16,435 nucleotides of DNA, from positions 1 to 16,435 of the forward strand of contig URGJ01000026.1 of assembly GCA_900547445.1 (NCBI GenBank), in the 5' to 3' direction. The DNA comes from an uncultured Oscillospiraceae bacterium (lineage in GTDB: Bacteria; Bacillota; Clostridia; Oscillospirales; Acutalibacteraceae). This document shows, piece by piece, positions 4,720 through 12,300 of this stretch; position 1 is the stretch's first letter; every line of letters starts with the position of its first letter. Made by a program: the position numbers and the translations under genes. Below the pieces are notes generated by a model. The model saw only the letters and a list, made by a program, of their open reading frames with translations, searched no databases and was not told the origin of the DNA.

Positions 4720-5799
4720 TCAGCTTTTACACAAAATTTTCGGCGGTCTCGCCATAGCCGCAATTTTAGAGCCTCTGCGTATTTTAATACGCTGGAACTG
4801 TGCGTAGAAAAAGGTGTCTTTGTGTTTGGATGTACCGTGAGCACATTGGATAAGGGTGGTTTTAAGTGTAGGATTGCCTTTTGTTGTTCTGCCACTACGA
4901 CGTTTACCTGCACTTTCGTTGTTTCCTGGTGCTACACCTGCCCAAGAGCATAAATGAGAAGCCGAAGGAAATCTGCTCATATCCTTGCCAATTTCCGAAA
5001 TTATGGTTTGAGCACCGATTTTACCTACACCCGGTATTTCTTCTAATGCATTTATGGCATCCTCATAGTCCTTAATGTAGTCTTTAATAATCGTATCTAT
5101 GTCCTTGATTCGTTTTGTCATATCGTCAATATGGTCAAGAACATTACGAATAAGTTTCCTCTGTAACGGAGAAATTATGCCGTCAAGTGCGCTTAATATT
5201 TCTTCCGCACTGCTGTGCATTTGGTGATTCCTTATGTCATCCACAGTCTCAAGAGATATTTCTTCTCCGCTGAGTAAAAGGTCTAAGTATTTTCTGCCAC
5301 TTTTACCGTTTATGTGTGTTGGCTTGCTTCCGAACTTAATATTAGCGCCTTCAAGCATTTTCTGTAAACGGTTAAGCTCACGGCTACGCTCTTCCACAAG
5401 ACTTTTACGGTAACGGGATACCTCTCGTAATTCCCGTTGCTCTCGGTCAGGGATAAAGCTTGCCTTCAGCAGTCCGTGTTGTAACAGGTCTGCAATCCAT
5501 TCGGCATCCTTCATATCCGTTTTTCTTCCCGGTAAGGATTTCATATGGTGTGCATTTACCACCATAGCAGGCAGTCCGGATAATTCAAATAAATTGTACA
5601 GGGGTTTCCAGTATGACGCTGTACTTTCCATAGCGATCATTTCACAATCGCTATCCAAAAGCCAGCTTGTGAGCTCTCTAAGCTCACTTGTTAACGTACC
5701 GAATTCTCGTATTTCCTTTTTTCGTCCGTCACGAAAGCAGGCTACGATCATTTTCTTATGTACGTCAATACCACAACAGCGCTGATATACTACTTCCAT
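4720..5799 (-). CDS. IS110-family transposase (bridge-RNA-guided recombinase family)
   Basis: 359 aa. The N-terminal RuvC-like DEDD domain shows GIDVHKK with D12, AMESTASYW with E58, and GRKTDMKDAEWIADLL with D95 and D98. A coiled helical middle (about 125-245) precedes the C-terminal Tnp domain, which opens with an HhH-like IPGVGKIGAQTIISEIGKDM (255-274). That domain continues through SWAGVAPGNNESAGKRRSGR (285-304), where S296 is the likely catalytic serine, to TTKGNP. The tail after RRGSK is short and unusual (AAMARPPKILCKS); relatives usually continue KxAxVAVARxxL and run past 390 aa, so a 3' truncation or frameshift is suspected. GGAGGG lies 7 nt before ATG. The family joins donor and target DNA using a non-coding bridge RNA. 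Whether this copy is still active is doubtful given the tail. Confidence 0.92.
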   Translation of the reverse strand: MEVVYQRCCGIDVHKKMIVACFRDGRKKEIREFGTLTSELRELTSWLLDSDCEMIAMESTASYWKPLYNLFELSGLPAMVVNAHHMKSLPGRKTDMKDAEWIADLLQHGLLKASFIPDREQRELREVSRYRKSLVEERSRELNRLQKMLEGANIKFGSKPTHINGKSGRKYLDLLLSGEEISLETVDDIRNHQMHSSAEEILSALDGIISPLQRKLIRNVLDHIDDMTKRIKDIDTIIKDYIKDYEDAINALEEIPGVGKIGAQTIISEIGKDMSRFPSASHLCSWAGVAPGNNESAGKRRSGRTTKGNPTLKTTLIQCAHGTSKHKDTFFYAQFQRIKIRRGSKIAAMARPPKILCKS

Positions 5800-5814
5800 T
5801 ATTTTCCCTCCATA

Positions 5815-5965
5815 GCATATTTGCAGCGAGGCTCTTTTTATATCTCATTTTACTATCCGTTCTTTCGCTCAAAAGAGCTGAACAATTCGTGGTTCGCAGA
5901 AAGAGCCTATGTAAATTTCTTGATCGGTCTCAAAGATCCAACAACATAACCTACCTTATGCTGCA
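5815..5965 (-). ncRNA. Candidate IS110 bridge RNA in the transposase leader
   Basis: In IS110-group elements the bridge RNA is encoded between the left end and the transposase start, in the same direction. Here that leader is strongly structured. A 5' stem-loop forms from 5941-5948 with 5957-5964 (8 pairs, two G-T). A perfect 9-bp long-range stem, AAAGAGCCT (5900-5908) with AGGCTCTTT (5829-5837), encloses a nested hairpin at 5859-5883 (GAGC/GCTC around a 4-nt loop, with GTTC/GAAC outside). A TATAAT promoter box lies just before it. Folding was done by eye; the specific guide loops are not assigned. Confidence 0.5.
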
Positions 5966-5970
5966 CTTAA

Positions 5971-5976
5971 ATTATA
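5971..5976 (-). promoter_or_regulatory. -10 box for the IS110 leader RNA and transposase
   Basis: The minus strand reads TTGTGGTATAAT: a perfect TATAAT preceded by a TG-type extended -10. No good -35 (only GATGAA-like) is seen 17-18 bp upstream, which is tolerable for an extended -10 promoter. Transcription would start near 5965, at the 5' stem-loop of the candidate bridge RNA. Confidence 0.5.
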
Positions 5977-6105
5977 CCACAAATCCACCTTGTTTTCATC
6001 TGTTGTGGTGAATACGAAGCTATTCATAAAGATTTCTTGAAATAGTGATTTAAGCCATCTAAGATTCATTTTGACAATATAAAAATGATGAAGGAGGGTT
6101 TTAAA

Positions 6106-6192
6106 TTGACTATTAAAGGTACTGTAACTAGGATTTTTGTCGAGAAAGATAGCGGATTTAAAATTGTTGTTGTTACCGTAAGAGACAAGCTT
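6106..6192 (+). pseudogene. N-terminal stub of a RecD2-like helicase
   Basis: From a TTG start 7 nt after AAGGAGGG, the frame reads (M)TIKGTVTRIFVEKDSGFKIV and then VVTVRDK. This matches the opening OB-like segment of RecD2-type ATP-dependent helicases (typically TIxGTVxxIxFxxExxGFxVLxV). About 29 residues survive. The frame then enters the antisense of a radical SAM gene, near 6185-6200, and stops at 6270. The in-frame upstream ATG at 6085 would place the binding site inside the coding sequence, so TTG is preferred. All helicase motifs are lost. Assignment rests on a short segment. Confidence 0.6.
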
Positions 6193-6194
6193 GA

Positions 6195-6556
6195 TAAGTG
6201 TCGATACCGTACTTGTTGCAAATATCTATCATCTGTGAGGTTATATGATATTTTTCCTCACATGGCATAAACGGGTCGCACAGACCTCCGCAGTGCCAGG
6301 TAATACCTTCCGAAATAAGCTTATCCGAAAGACTGTTTTCATCGATTTCGTGTCTGTCCAGTATACGCTCGAGTGTTTTCCTAAGGTGATTTAAGTTTGC
6401 CACCTTAAAATCCGAGGATTTCATGATTTCTCTGTTATTTGCAAAGCAGTATGTGCAACCGAATGAGCATAACGAATAGGTATCTACTCTTAACGGCAGA
6501 CCGCATATACCTATCTTGCTTGAAACCGTGGGCGTATTAAATTTTTTAATAGTCGT
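6195..6556 (-). pseudogene. Radical SAM protein, C-terminus lost and start codon apparently mutated
   Basis: The sequence TIKKFNTPTVSSKIGICGLPL is followed by RVDTYSLCSFGCTYCFANNR. CSFGCTYC is the CxxxCxxC motif that binds the 4Fe-4S cluster of radical SAM enzymes. The protein continues through GGLCDPFMPCEEK to NKYGIDT and then breaks off at about 6195, where it meets the RecD2-like stub. About 120 residues remain; full family members are two to three times longer. A perfect AGGAGG (6564-6569) has ACG, not ATG, exactly 7 nt downstream (6554-6556), one transition away from a start. The in-frame ATG at 6598 has no binding site. The substrate is unknown; related genes occur on Firmicute mobile elements. 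Confidence 0.75.
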
Positions 6557-6557
6557 A

Positions 6558-6620
6558 CTATGACCTCCTTTTGAAATGAATTTTTTCATATTTTGCATAG
6601 TAAAAAACGCCGTAACGCAT
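6558..6620 (-). CDS. 20-aa leader frame before the radical SAM gene
   Basis: A frame reading MRYGVFYYAKYEKIHFKRRS begins 12 nt after GGAGG (binding-site core at 6631-6638, GGGAGGTG). It follows a good promoter and ends in TAG one base before the ACG that replaces the radical SAM start. The stop overlaps the next ribosome binding site region, which suggests translational coupling. It may be a leader peptide or merely a by-product of decay. No family recognised. Confidence 0.3.
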   Translation of the reverse strand: MRYGVFYYAKYEKIHFKRRS

Positions 6621-6675
6621 TGAAATACATCACCTCCCGCATCAAAAATTCAGCGGTTCTTAACTTTGCCTTGAA

Positions 6676-6703
6676 ATTATATTTATTAACAAAATTCCGT
6701 CAA
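6676..6703 (-). promoter_or_regulatory. Promoter of the radical SAM remnant
   Basis: On the minus strand, TTGACG (6698-6703) and TATAAT (6676-6681) are 16 bp apart. It points leftward into the leader frame and radical SAM remnant. This is the main content of the gene-free stretch 6621-6740. Confidence 0.65.
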
Positions 6704-6742
6704 GTAAATTTTGGGGATTTTTTTGAATTCGGGCAACAAAAA

Positions 6743-6793
6743 AGCACCCCAAAGCCTTTATTTAAGGGCTTTTGAGGTGCTGAAAAAATTTTT
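6743..6793. terminator. Bidirectional intrinsic terminator between mobile remnant and chromosomal locus
   Basis: AGCACC (6743-6748) and AAAGCC (6751-6756) pair with GGCTTT (6768-6773) and GGTGCT (6776-6781), with small internal bulges. On the minus strand a run of T follows the stem directly, so it suits leftward transcripts, such as those from the Gfo/Idh operon. On the plus strand AAAAAATTTTTT follows. It marks a clean boundary between the two halves of the window. Confidence 0.75.
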
Positions 6794-6848
6794 TATCAGA
6801 CTGTTTTTGAGAGTGTTGCAAACGGTTTTAACTTAATTTCTTAAAAAC

Positions 6849-6876
6849 TTGACAACCGAAAAATTAAAAATACAAT
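6849..6876 (+). promoter_or_regulatory. Promoter of the 189-aa gene
   Basis: TTGACA (6849-6854), a 16-bp spacer and TACAAT (6871-6876). It lies 55 bp before the ATG at 6931. Confidence 0.6.
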
Positions 6877-6930
6877 TTCATTATCAGTCTTTAAAGGACC
6901 GAAAATAAATTTTTAAAAGGAGTTGTTTTA

Positions 6931-7500
6931 ATGGAAAATTCAAGATTTTATTTTAAGGAAAAAAGCGTAAAGGTGGGTTGTGACCTGTATGCGGAGGTAT
7001 GCTATGAAAACTTGGGCGGTTATACTAATACCGCAATTTTTAAGTTTATATCGTACAGCACCAAAGACGGCGACAGTTATTTATGGCTTACCGCAAACGG
7101 CAATGTGAATTATATGTATTTGTGTACCGATTGGAGCGGTTATTCTTTTGAGAGTAACAGATACAAAGATATATCAAATTATATAAAGAAATATATGACT
7201 GACAGCGGATATGTAATAATTAAAGATATTAAATGGGATTGGAATGCCAAAAGCATTGAAAAAATGATTAAAATAGGCAAGTTTGAACAAAGATATACTA
7301 ACTGCATAACAGGAGAAGCTTGGAATGACAAATTCGAATTTTTGGTTGATACAAACCGAACGGCCGATACAGATATTTATATTTTACAGAAAAGCACCGG
7401 TAATATGCGGTTTTTAACAACGCTTACAGAAAATGACACAAACTATGCGGATTACTGCGCCGATAATATGGATGCGGCGGAATACTTCTTTGAGAAATAA
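6931..7500 (+). CDS. Hypothetical protein
   Basis: 189 aa, family not recognised. It is soluble, with no signal peptide or membrane segment. It is rich in Tyr, Asn and Lys and has a predicted strand-rich core (GGYTNTAIFKFISY, YLWLTANGNVNYMYLCTDW), then a helical NYIKKYM segment. The C-terminal part is again strand-like (DTDIYILQKSTGNMRFLTTL), ending in an acidic helix (DNMDAAEYFFEK). The start is supported by AAAAGGAG 9 nt before ATG and a TTGACA-type promoter. It is a single-gene unit, convergent with the Gfo/Idh gene with only 6 bp between the stops. The DUF5107 system next door gives no clear hint of its job. Confidence 0.75.
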   Translation: MENSRFYFKEKSVKVGCDLYAEVCYENLGGYTNTAIFKFISYSTKDGDSYLWLTANGNVNYMYLCTDWSGYSFESNRYKDISNYIKKYMTDSGYVIIKDIKWDWNAKSIEKMIKIGKFEQRYTNCITGEAWNDKFEFLVDTNRTADTDIYILQKSTGNMRFLTTLTENDTNYADYCADNMDAAEYFFEK

Positions 7501-7506
7501 AATTTT

Positions 7507-8472
7507 TCATTCAAATAAAGTATAATCAAAGCAGGCGTCTTTAGCAGAATAAAACTCCTTTCCGGTATCAAGATACTCCTTCATCTTTACAAGGCAGGTT
7601 GCAATGGCAATTTCCTCGTCGGAGAGCCGGAAATAGGGGAAAGGATTGGTATAAAGCACATTGCCGCCACCTGTAATGTTAAAAAGGCACATTCCGTCAA
7701 GGCTTTCTTCGGCGCCGTATGCGTTGCGGCAAATTTCAAAGCGCTGCGGAACGCCGTCTTTTAAATAGGTGCAGGTGTTGTTCACTATTTCGCCGTTTGT
7801 ACCCCTTATTATTATTTGTGACGAGCGAATATCCGAAAAATACTGCTCAAACGAAAAATCGTATACTGCGGTTTTGTCTTTAAACTTAAATATCTTTATT
7901 TTTTCCTCTGCCGGTATTACGGCAGGGGATTTTAAATATCCGGTACGGCTGTTGTAACGGGTAACAGGGTCTGTAAGGGAAATTGAGGTGATTTCCGGCT
8001 TTTCAAAGCCCGTATCAAGAAAAAACCGTATAAGACTTGCGGCGTGATAATCGTGACAGCAGGAGAGCCTTACCGAATGTACCTCGCCTAAAATACCGCT
8101 TTCTATTATTCTTTTGTAGGCTTGATTTCTCGGCATAAAATGAAATTGTTCAGCTACCTGCACTCGGCCTTTCAGAGTGCCGTCGGTTACGGGCGTTTCG
8201 GTAAGCTCGGGGATATCTCTTGCGGCAAGCGTTTTAATCATTTCAGATATGTTATCCTTATTAACGCAGGAAACAATAAAATCAAAATTGGTTTTTAAAA
8301 GCTCCTCAAGCGAACTGCATATGTTAACATTATACTTATCCGCAAATTCCTTTTGCTTTTCACTGTTGCGGATGTATATGCCGCTTACCGAAAATTTCTG
8401 CGGTAAAAGCTCGGCTATTCTTAAATAAAATTCACTTCGCCAGCCGGCACCTATTATTCCGTATTTAATCAT
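7507..8472 (-). CDS. Gfo/Idh/MocA-family oxidoreductase (variant)
   Basis: 321 aa. The N-terminal Rossmann domain opens YGIIGAGWRSEFYLRIA, the GxGxxx dinucleotide-binding pattern, so it should bind NAD(P). The usual EKP catalytic segment is ETP here (residues 92-94, ELTETPVTDG), so the common active-site lysine is absent. An ETP variant followed by QVAEQ exists in this superfamily, and here the stretch RVQVAEQFHFMPRN follows unusually soon, as if 15-20 residues were missing. The C-terminal beta-sheet domain (RLSCCHDYHAASLIRFF...) is present. Family members oxidise or reduce sugars and inositols. GAGG lies 7 nt before ATG. It starts 9 bp after the araC stop, so the two form one operon and the regulator may sense its substrate. 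The deletion may impair catalysis. Confidence 0.85.
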   Translation of the reverse strand: MIKYGIIGAGWRSEFYLRIAELLPQKFSVSGIYIRNSEKQKEFADKYNVNICSSLEELLKTNFDFIVSCVNKDNISEMIKTLAARDIPELTETPVTDGTLKGRVQVAEQFHFMPRNQAYKRIIESGILGEVHSVRLSCCHDYHAASLIRFFLDTGFEKPEITSISLTDPVTRYNSRTGYLKSPAVIPAEEKIKIFKFKDKTAVYDFSFEQYFSDIRSSQIIIRGTNGEIVNNTCTYLKDGVPQRFEICRNAYGAEESLDGMCLFNITGGGNVLYTNPFPYFRLSDEEIAIATCLVKMKEYLDTGKEFYSAKDACFDYTLFE

Positions 8473-8481
8473 AAAAAGACC

Positions 8482-9273
8482 TCATTCCGTGTATTTTTTT
8501 GCAAACTGTTCTCTGTATTTCCCCGGGGATACTCCGGTAGATTTTTTAAAGGTATCATTTAAATATTGCTGACAGCCGAAACCGCATTTTTCGGCAATTT
8601 CGGTTATCGGAATATCCGTATTCCAAAGCATTTCTTTGGCGGCGGAAATTCTGGTTTCCGTAAGATATGCATGCGGCGAAATTCCGTAAGCCACACCGAA
8701 AAGATAGCGAAATCTTGATTCGCTTAGGTTGATGCTTCTTGCAATATCGGCAGTTGAAATCCGTTTTTCAAAATTGCTTTCAATAAACTTTTTTGCGCTG
8801 TGCATAGCGGAATAGTCATAATTTGTGCCGCGCTTTTTATGCTCACCGTCACGGATAATAAAGCTAAGAAGGGTAAACAGCTTGCCTGAAAACAGCAAAA
8901 TATCTTTGCTTTCGCTTTCGCTTAACAGTATTATTTCGTGCATAAGCTCCCGTATTTGCTTTTTGTGCAGGGCTTCAAAGTAATGCGGCTGACGGTCTAA
9001 GATTTCGGCAAGCCTGCCTTCGGCTTCAAACTTTAAAAAGGCGGTTTTAAACGGTAGGAGACTATACCGCTTATCGCCGGCCTTTGCGATTATTATGCGG
9101 TCGGCAATAATCTTTATCTCTTCCCCATTGATGTATGTTTTCTGTCCGTCTTCCAAAAAGTATTCTATTTCGTAACATTTTGATGTTCTGGTGGGGGACA
9201 CCTTCAAATTGCCGAATTCACTGCAATCGCAGTATCCGCAGTTGATTTTTTGCGGCAAGCTTAAATTGTTCAT
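8482..9273 (-). CDS. AraC-family transcriptional regulator
   Basis: 263 aa. The N-terminal ~140 residues are strand-rich and cupin-like (YEIEYFLEDGQKTYINGEEIKI, IIIAKAGDKRYSLLPFKTAFLKF), the usual effector-sensing part. The C-terminal ~100 residues hold the double HTH. HTH1 is RISTADIARSINLSESRFRYLF; HTH2 is PITEIAEKCGFGCQQYLNDTFKKSTGVSPGKYR, with the family signature. The start is taken as the ATG at 9273, with GAGG 6 nt upstream; an in-frame TTG at 9285 would overlap that site and is not favoured. It leads an operon with the Gfo/Idh gene and diverges from the 1070-aa DUF5107 gene 104 bp away, so it probably controls both in response to a sugar. No membrane or receiver domain. Confidence 0.92.
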   Translation of the reverse strand: MNNLSLPQKINCGYCDCSEFGNLKVSPTRTSKCYEIEYFLEDGQKTYINGEEIKIIADRIIIAKAGDKRYSLLPFKTAFLKFEAEGRLAEILDRQPHYFEALHKKQIRELMHEIILLSESESKDILLFSGKLFTLLSFIIRDGEHKKRGTNYDYSAMHSAKKFIESNFEKRISTADIARSINLSESRFRYLFGVAYGISPHAYLTETRISAAKEMLWNTDIPITEIAEKCGFGCQQYLNDTFKKSTGVSPGKYREQFAKKYTE

Positions 9274-9312
9274 ATCAAACCTCAATCGGATTTCTTAAAA
9301 AACAAGCGAATT

Positions 9313-9341
9313 TTGTATATACTTTTTCTAAAACATATAAT
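9313..9341 (+). promoter_or_regulatory. Promoter of the first DUF5107 gene
   Basis: TTGTAT (9313-9318), a 17-bp spacer and TATAAT (9336-9341), 36 bp before the ATG. It lies in the divergent araC/DUF5107 gap, where the AraC protein would be expected to bind. The leftward araC promoter is not clearly resolved; TATATA near 9316-9321 on the minus strand is a candidate -10. Confidence 0.55.
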
Positions 9342-9377
9342 ACACTTAAATCATAAAAAAGTAAAGGACAAAATTTT

Positions 9378-12300
9378 ATGAACAGTGTAAAATGCGAAAT
9401 TAAAAAGCTTGTAATTCCTACATATCCGGAGCCTTCTGCGGAAGAAATGCCGATGTTTGCGGAAAACAGAGTACATCAGCGTACAAGCGGCAGACCTTAC
9501 CCTAATAAGGTAGTGCTTAAGGTAAACCGTGAGGAAAAAATCGACAAAGAGTATACGGCAGTGGTGCTTGAAAACGAATATCTTAAAATAGAAATATTGC
9601 CCGAAATAGGCGGAAGGATATATTCGGCTCTCGATAAAACCACGGGCTATGATTTTTTCTATAAACAGCATGTTATAAAGCCTGCGCTTATAGGAGTGCT
9701 CGGCTCTTGGATATCTGGCGGCGTTGAGTTTAACTGGCCGTTCCACCACAGGGCTTCCGGTTTTATGCCCTGCGATTTTGTAACCGAAACATTGACCGAC
9801 GGTACTGCTGTTTGTCATTTATCCGAGCATGACCCTATTGACCGAATGAAGGGTATGGTAAGCATAGTGCTGCGCCCCGGCGAAAAGCGGTTTGAGACCC
9901 GTATGCGGCTTTACAACCGCACAGATACAGCACATTCATTCCTGTGGTGGGAAAATGCGGCAGTTCCCGTGCACGAAAAATATCAGATATTTTTCCCGCA
10001 GGATGTAAGCTATGTAAATTTCCATTATTTAAAATCAAGAATTACATATCCGCTTGCCGGGGATGGAATATTTAACGGTATTCCGATGTCGGAGCCGAGG
10101 GATATTTCATATCATAAAAACACGGTTCCCGCAACAAGCTATTTTGCCGCCGCTTCGGATTACGACTTTTTCGGCGGATACGATCACGCTAAGGAATGCG
10201 GCGTCGTTCATATCGGCAACCATCACCTGTCACCCGGTAAAAAGATGTTTACATGGGGCTACTGCCAGCTTGCGAAATCGTGGGAAAACGCCCTTACCGA
10301 TACGGACGGTCAGTATGCCGAGCTTATGGCAGGCTCTTATTCGGATAATCAGCCGAATTTCTCTTGGATCGAACCGTATGAGACAAAGGAATTTTCACAG
10401 TATTGGTATCCTATTTCAAAAATAGGAACGCCCACATTCGCAAATCTTGATATTGCCTTTAAAATCGACCGTGAAAAAGGTAAGATACTTGTTCAGCCTA
10501 CCAAAACATATGAAAATGCGGAAATCACGGTAAAGTGCGGTGATAAGATTTTGCTTAACACTGTTTGCACCCTAAAGCCGGAAATCTGTGAGGAATTTAC
10601 GGTTAAGGATATGCCCGAATATGTAACTGTAACCGCAGTATCGGGCGGTGAAACGGTAGGGGAGTATACCGAAAAGAATTTTGATAAATTCAATATGCCC
10701 GATGTTATAACCGATATGCCTTCGGCTGCGGGTATGAACAGCGCAGAGGAGCTTTATCTTGCGGGAGTTCATGTGGCGCAGTACCGCGACCCTGCCGTAG
10801 AACCGGACAGCTACTGGACGGAGGCTTTAAAGCGAGACATAAACCACATTCCGTCGCTTACAGCTATGGCTGAATATGAGTATTCCCGTTATGCCTTTGA
10901 AAGCGCAAAGAGCTATGCCGAGCGCGCGATTAAAAGAGTTACAATTTATAACGAACGGGTGCTAAGCGGCAAGGTCTACTATATCTATGCTCAAATACTT
11001 GAGGCAACGGGCGAGTATAAGAAAGCCTACGATTATTATTATAAGGCGGCGTGGGCGGCAGACAGCGTAAGTAAGGCTATGACGAGAATAGCTGTGTTTG
11101 ATATAAGAAATAAGGATTATAAGGCGGCAGTAAAGCACGCCGAAACAGCACTTGATTACGGCAGAAACGACTCGCTTGCCGCTGCTGTAAAGGTAATCGC
11201 TCTTAAAAAGCTCGGTAAAGACGCAGCTGCCGAAATTACCGAGGTTCTTAAAAAGGATAAGCTTGACCATTATATGCGTTATCTTTCGGGTGCTGATGAC
11301 TTTTATGATATAATGGACAGCAATTCGCTTGAAACGGTGCTTGATATTGCGGCTGATTTTGACGCTATGGGACTTTACGGTGAAAATGTAAAGCTGTTAA
11401 GCGGGCTTTTAAAGTTAAGACCCGAAGCCGCACAGCCGATGCTCTACTATGCGCTCGGATATTATAAATATCTCTGCGGCGAGGACGGAAAAGAAGATTA
11501 CATTAACGGTTTTAAGGCAAATATCGGTGCGACATTCCCTGTTCGAAAAGAGGAAATGCGGATATTAGAGGATGTTATTGCAAAAACGGAAGACAGCAAG
11601 GCGAAAATGCTGCTCGGCTGCCTGCTTTACAATAAGAGGCACTATAACAAAGCGGCAGAACTTTGGGCACAATGCGATGATTATATTTCTGTTCGCAATC
11701 TTGCGGTTGCGTATTTCAGCCACTTAAACCGTAAGAGCGAGGCGCTCTCGCTTATGAAAAAAGCAATTTCCTTAGCGCCCGAAAGTGAACAGCTTATATA
11801 TGAGACTGTTGTTTTAATGGATAAGCTCGGCACACCCGCAAAGGAGAAAATTGAGTTTTTAGTTTCGCACAAAATTACCCGTGACGACTGCTTTACAGAG
11901 CTTGCAAAAGCGTATAATCAGGATTTACAGCCCGAAAAAGCTATTGAAACGCTTATGAAACACAATTTTGTGCCGTGTGAGGGCGGAGAACACGCAATAG
12001 CCGATCAATATCTGTTTGCGCATTTGGTTATCGGAAGACGAGAGCTCTGTAACGGTAATACTGAAAAAGCGCTCGAAGTATTCAGAAAAGGGCAGATACT
12101 TCCGCAGTCTCTCGGTGCAGGCATTTGGAACCACTGTAAGCTTGTGCCGCTTAAATATTTCGAAGCTTTAAGTTTTGAAAAGCTCGGCCGCAAAACGGAA
12201 GCTGATGAAATATTCCGTTATATCGCAACCATAGGAATTGAGTATTTCAGCAATATGCACCTAAAGGAGTTGCCTTATTATCAGGCGTGTGCATGGCAGC

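Larger units (their letters stand above)
4690..6000 (-). mobile_element. IS110-family insertion sequence
   Basis: It consists of one transposase gene (4720-5799) and a structured non-coding leader on its 5' side (about 5815-5965), which is the arrangement of the IS110 group. IS110 elements lack clear terminal inverted repeats and target duplications, so the exact ends cannot be read here; the coordinates are approximate. It lies between an IS256 stub and a RecD2-like stub, so it entered or rearranged already broken DNA. Confidence 0.7.
550..6620. mobile_element. Remnant of an integrated mobile element, broken up by insertions and deletions
   Basis: This span holds a ParB-family gene, an accessory sigma-70 gene, a small zinc-ribbon gene and an IreB-like gene. 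It also holds N-terminal stubs of IS256 and RecD2-like genes, an IS110 element and a truncated radical SAM gene. Such genes are typical accessory cargo of Firmicute integrative elements. No integrase, relaxase or type IV secretion gene is visible, and three genes end abruptly in unrelated sequence, which suggests deletion of the backbone. The outer boundaries are guesses: the left one is placed at the tRNA-like hairpin after tRNA-Asn, the right one before the terminator at 6743. Confidence 0.5.

Noticed and set aside
6085..6270. A complete 61-aa protein starting at ATG 6085
   Set aside because: AGGAGGG lies after that ATG, and the second half is antisense of the radical SAM gene; it is a RecD2-like stub fused to foreign sequence.
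9351..9818. 155-aa minus-strand frame under the first DUF5107 gene
   Set aside because: Low-complexity shadow of a strongly supported gene with biased codon use.
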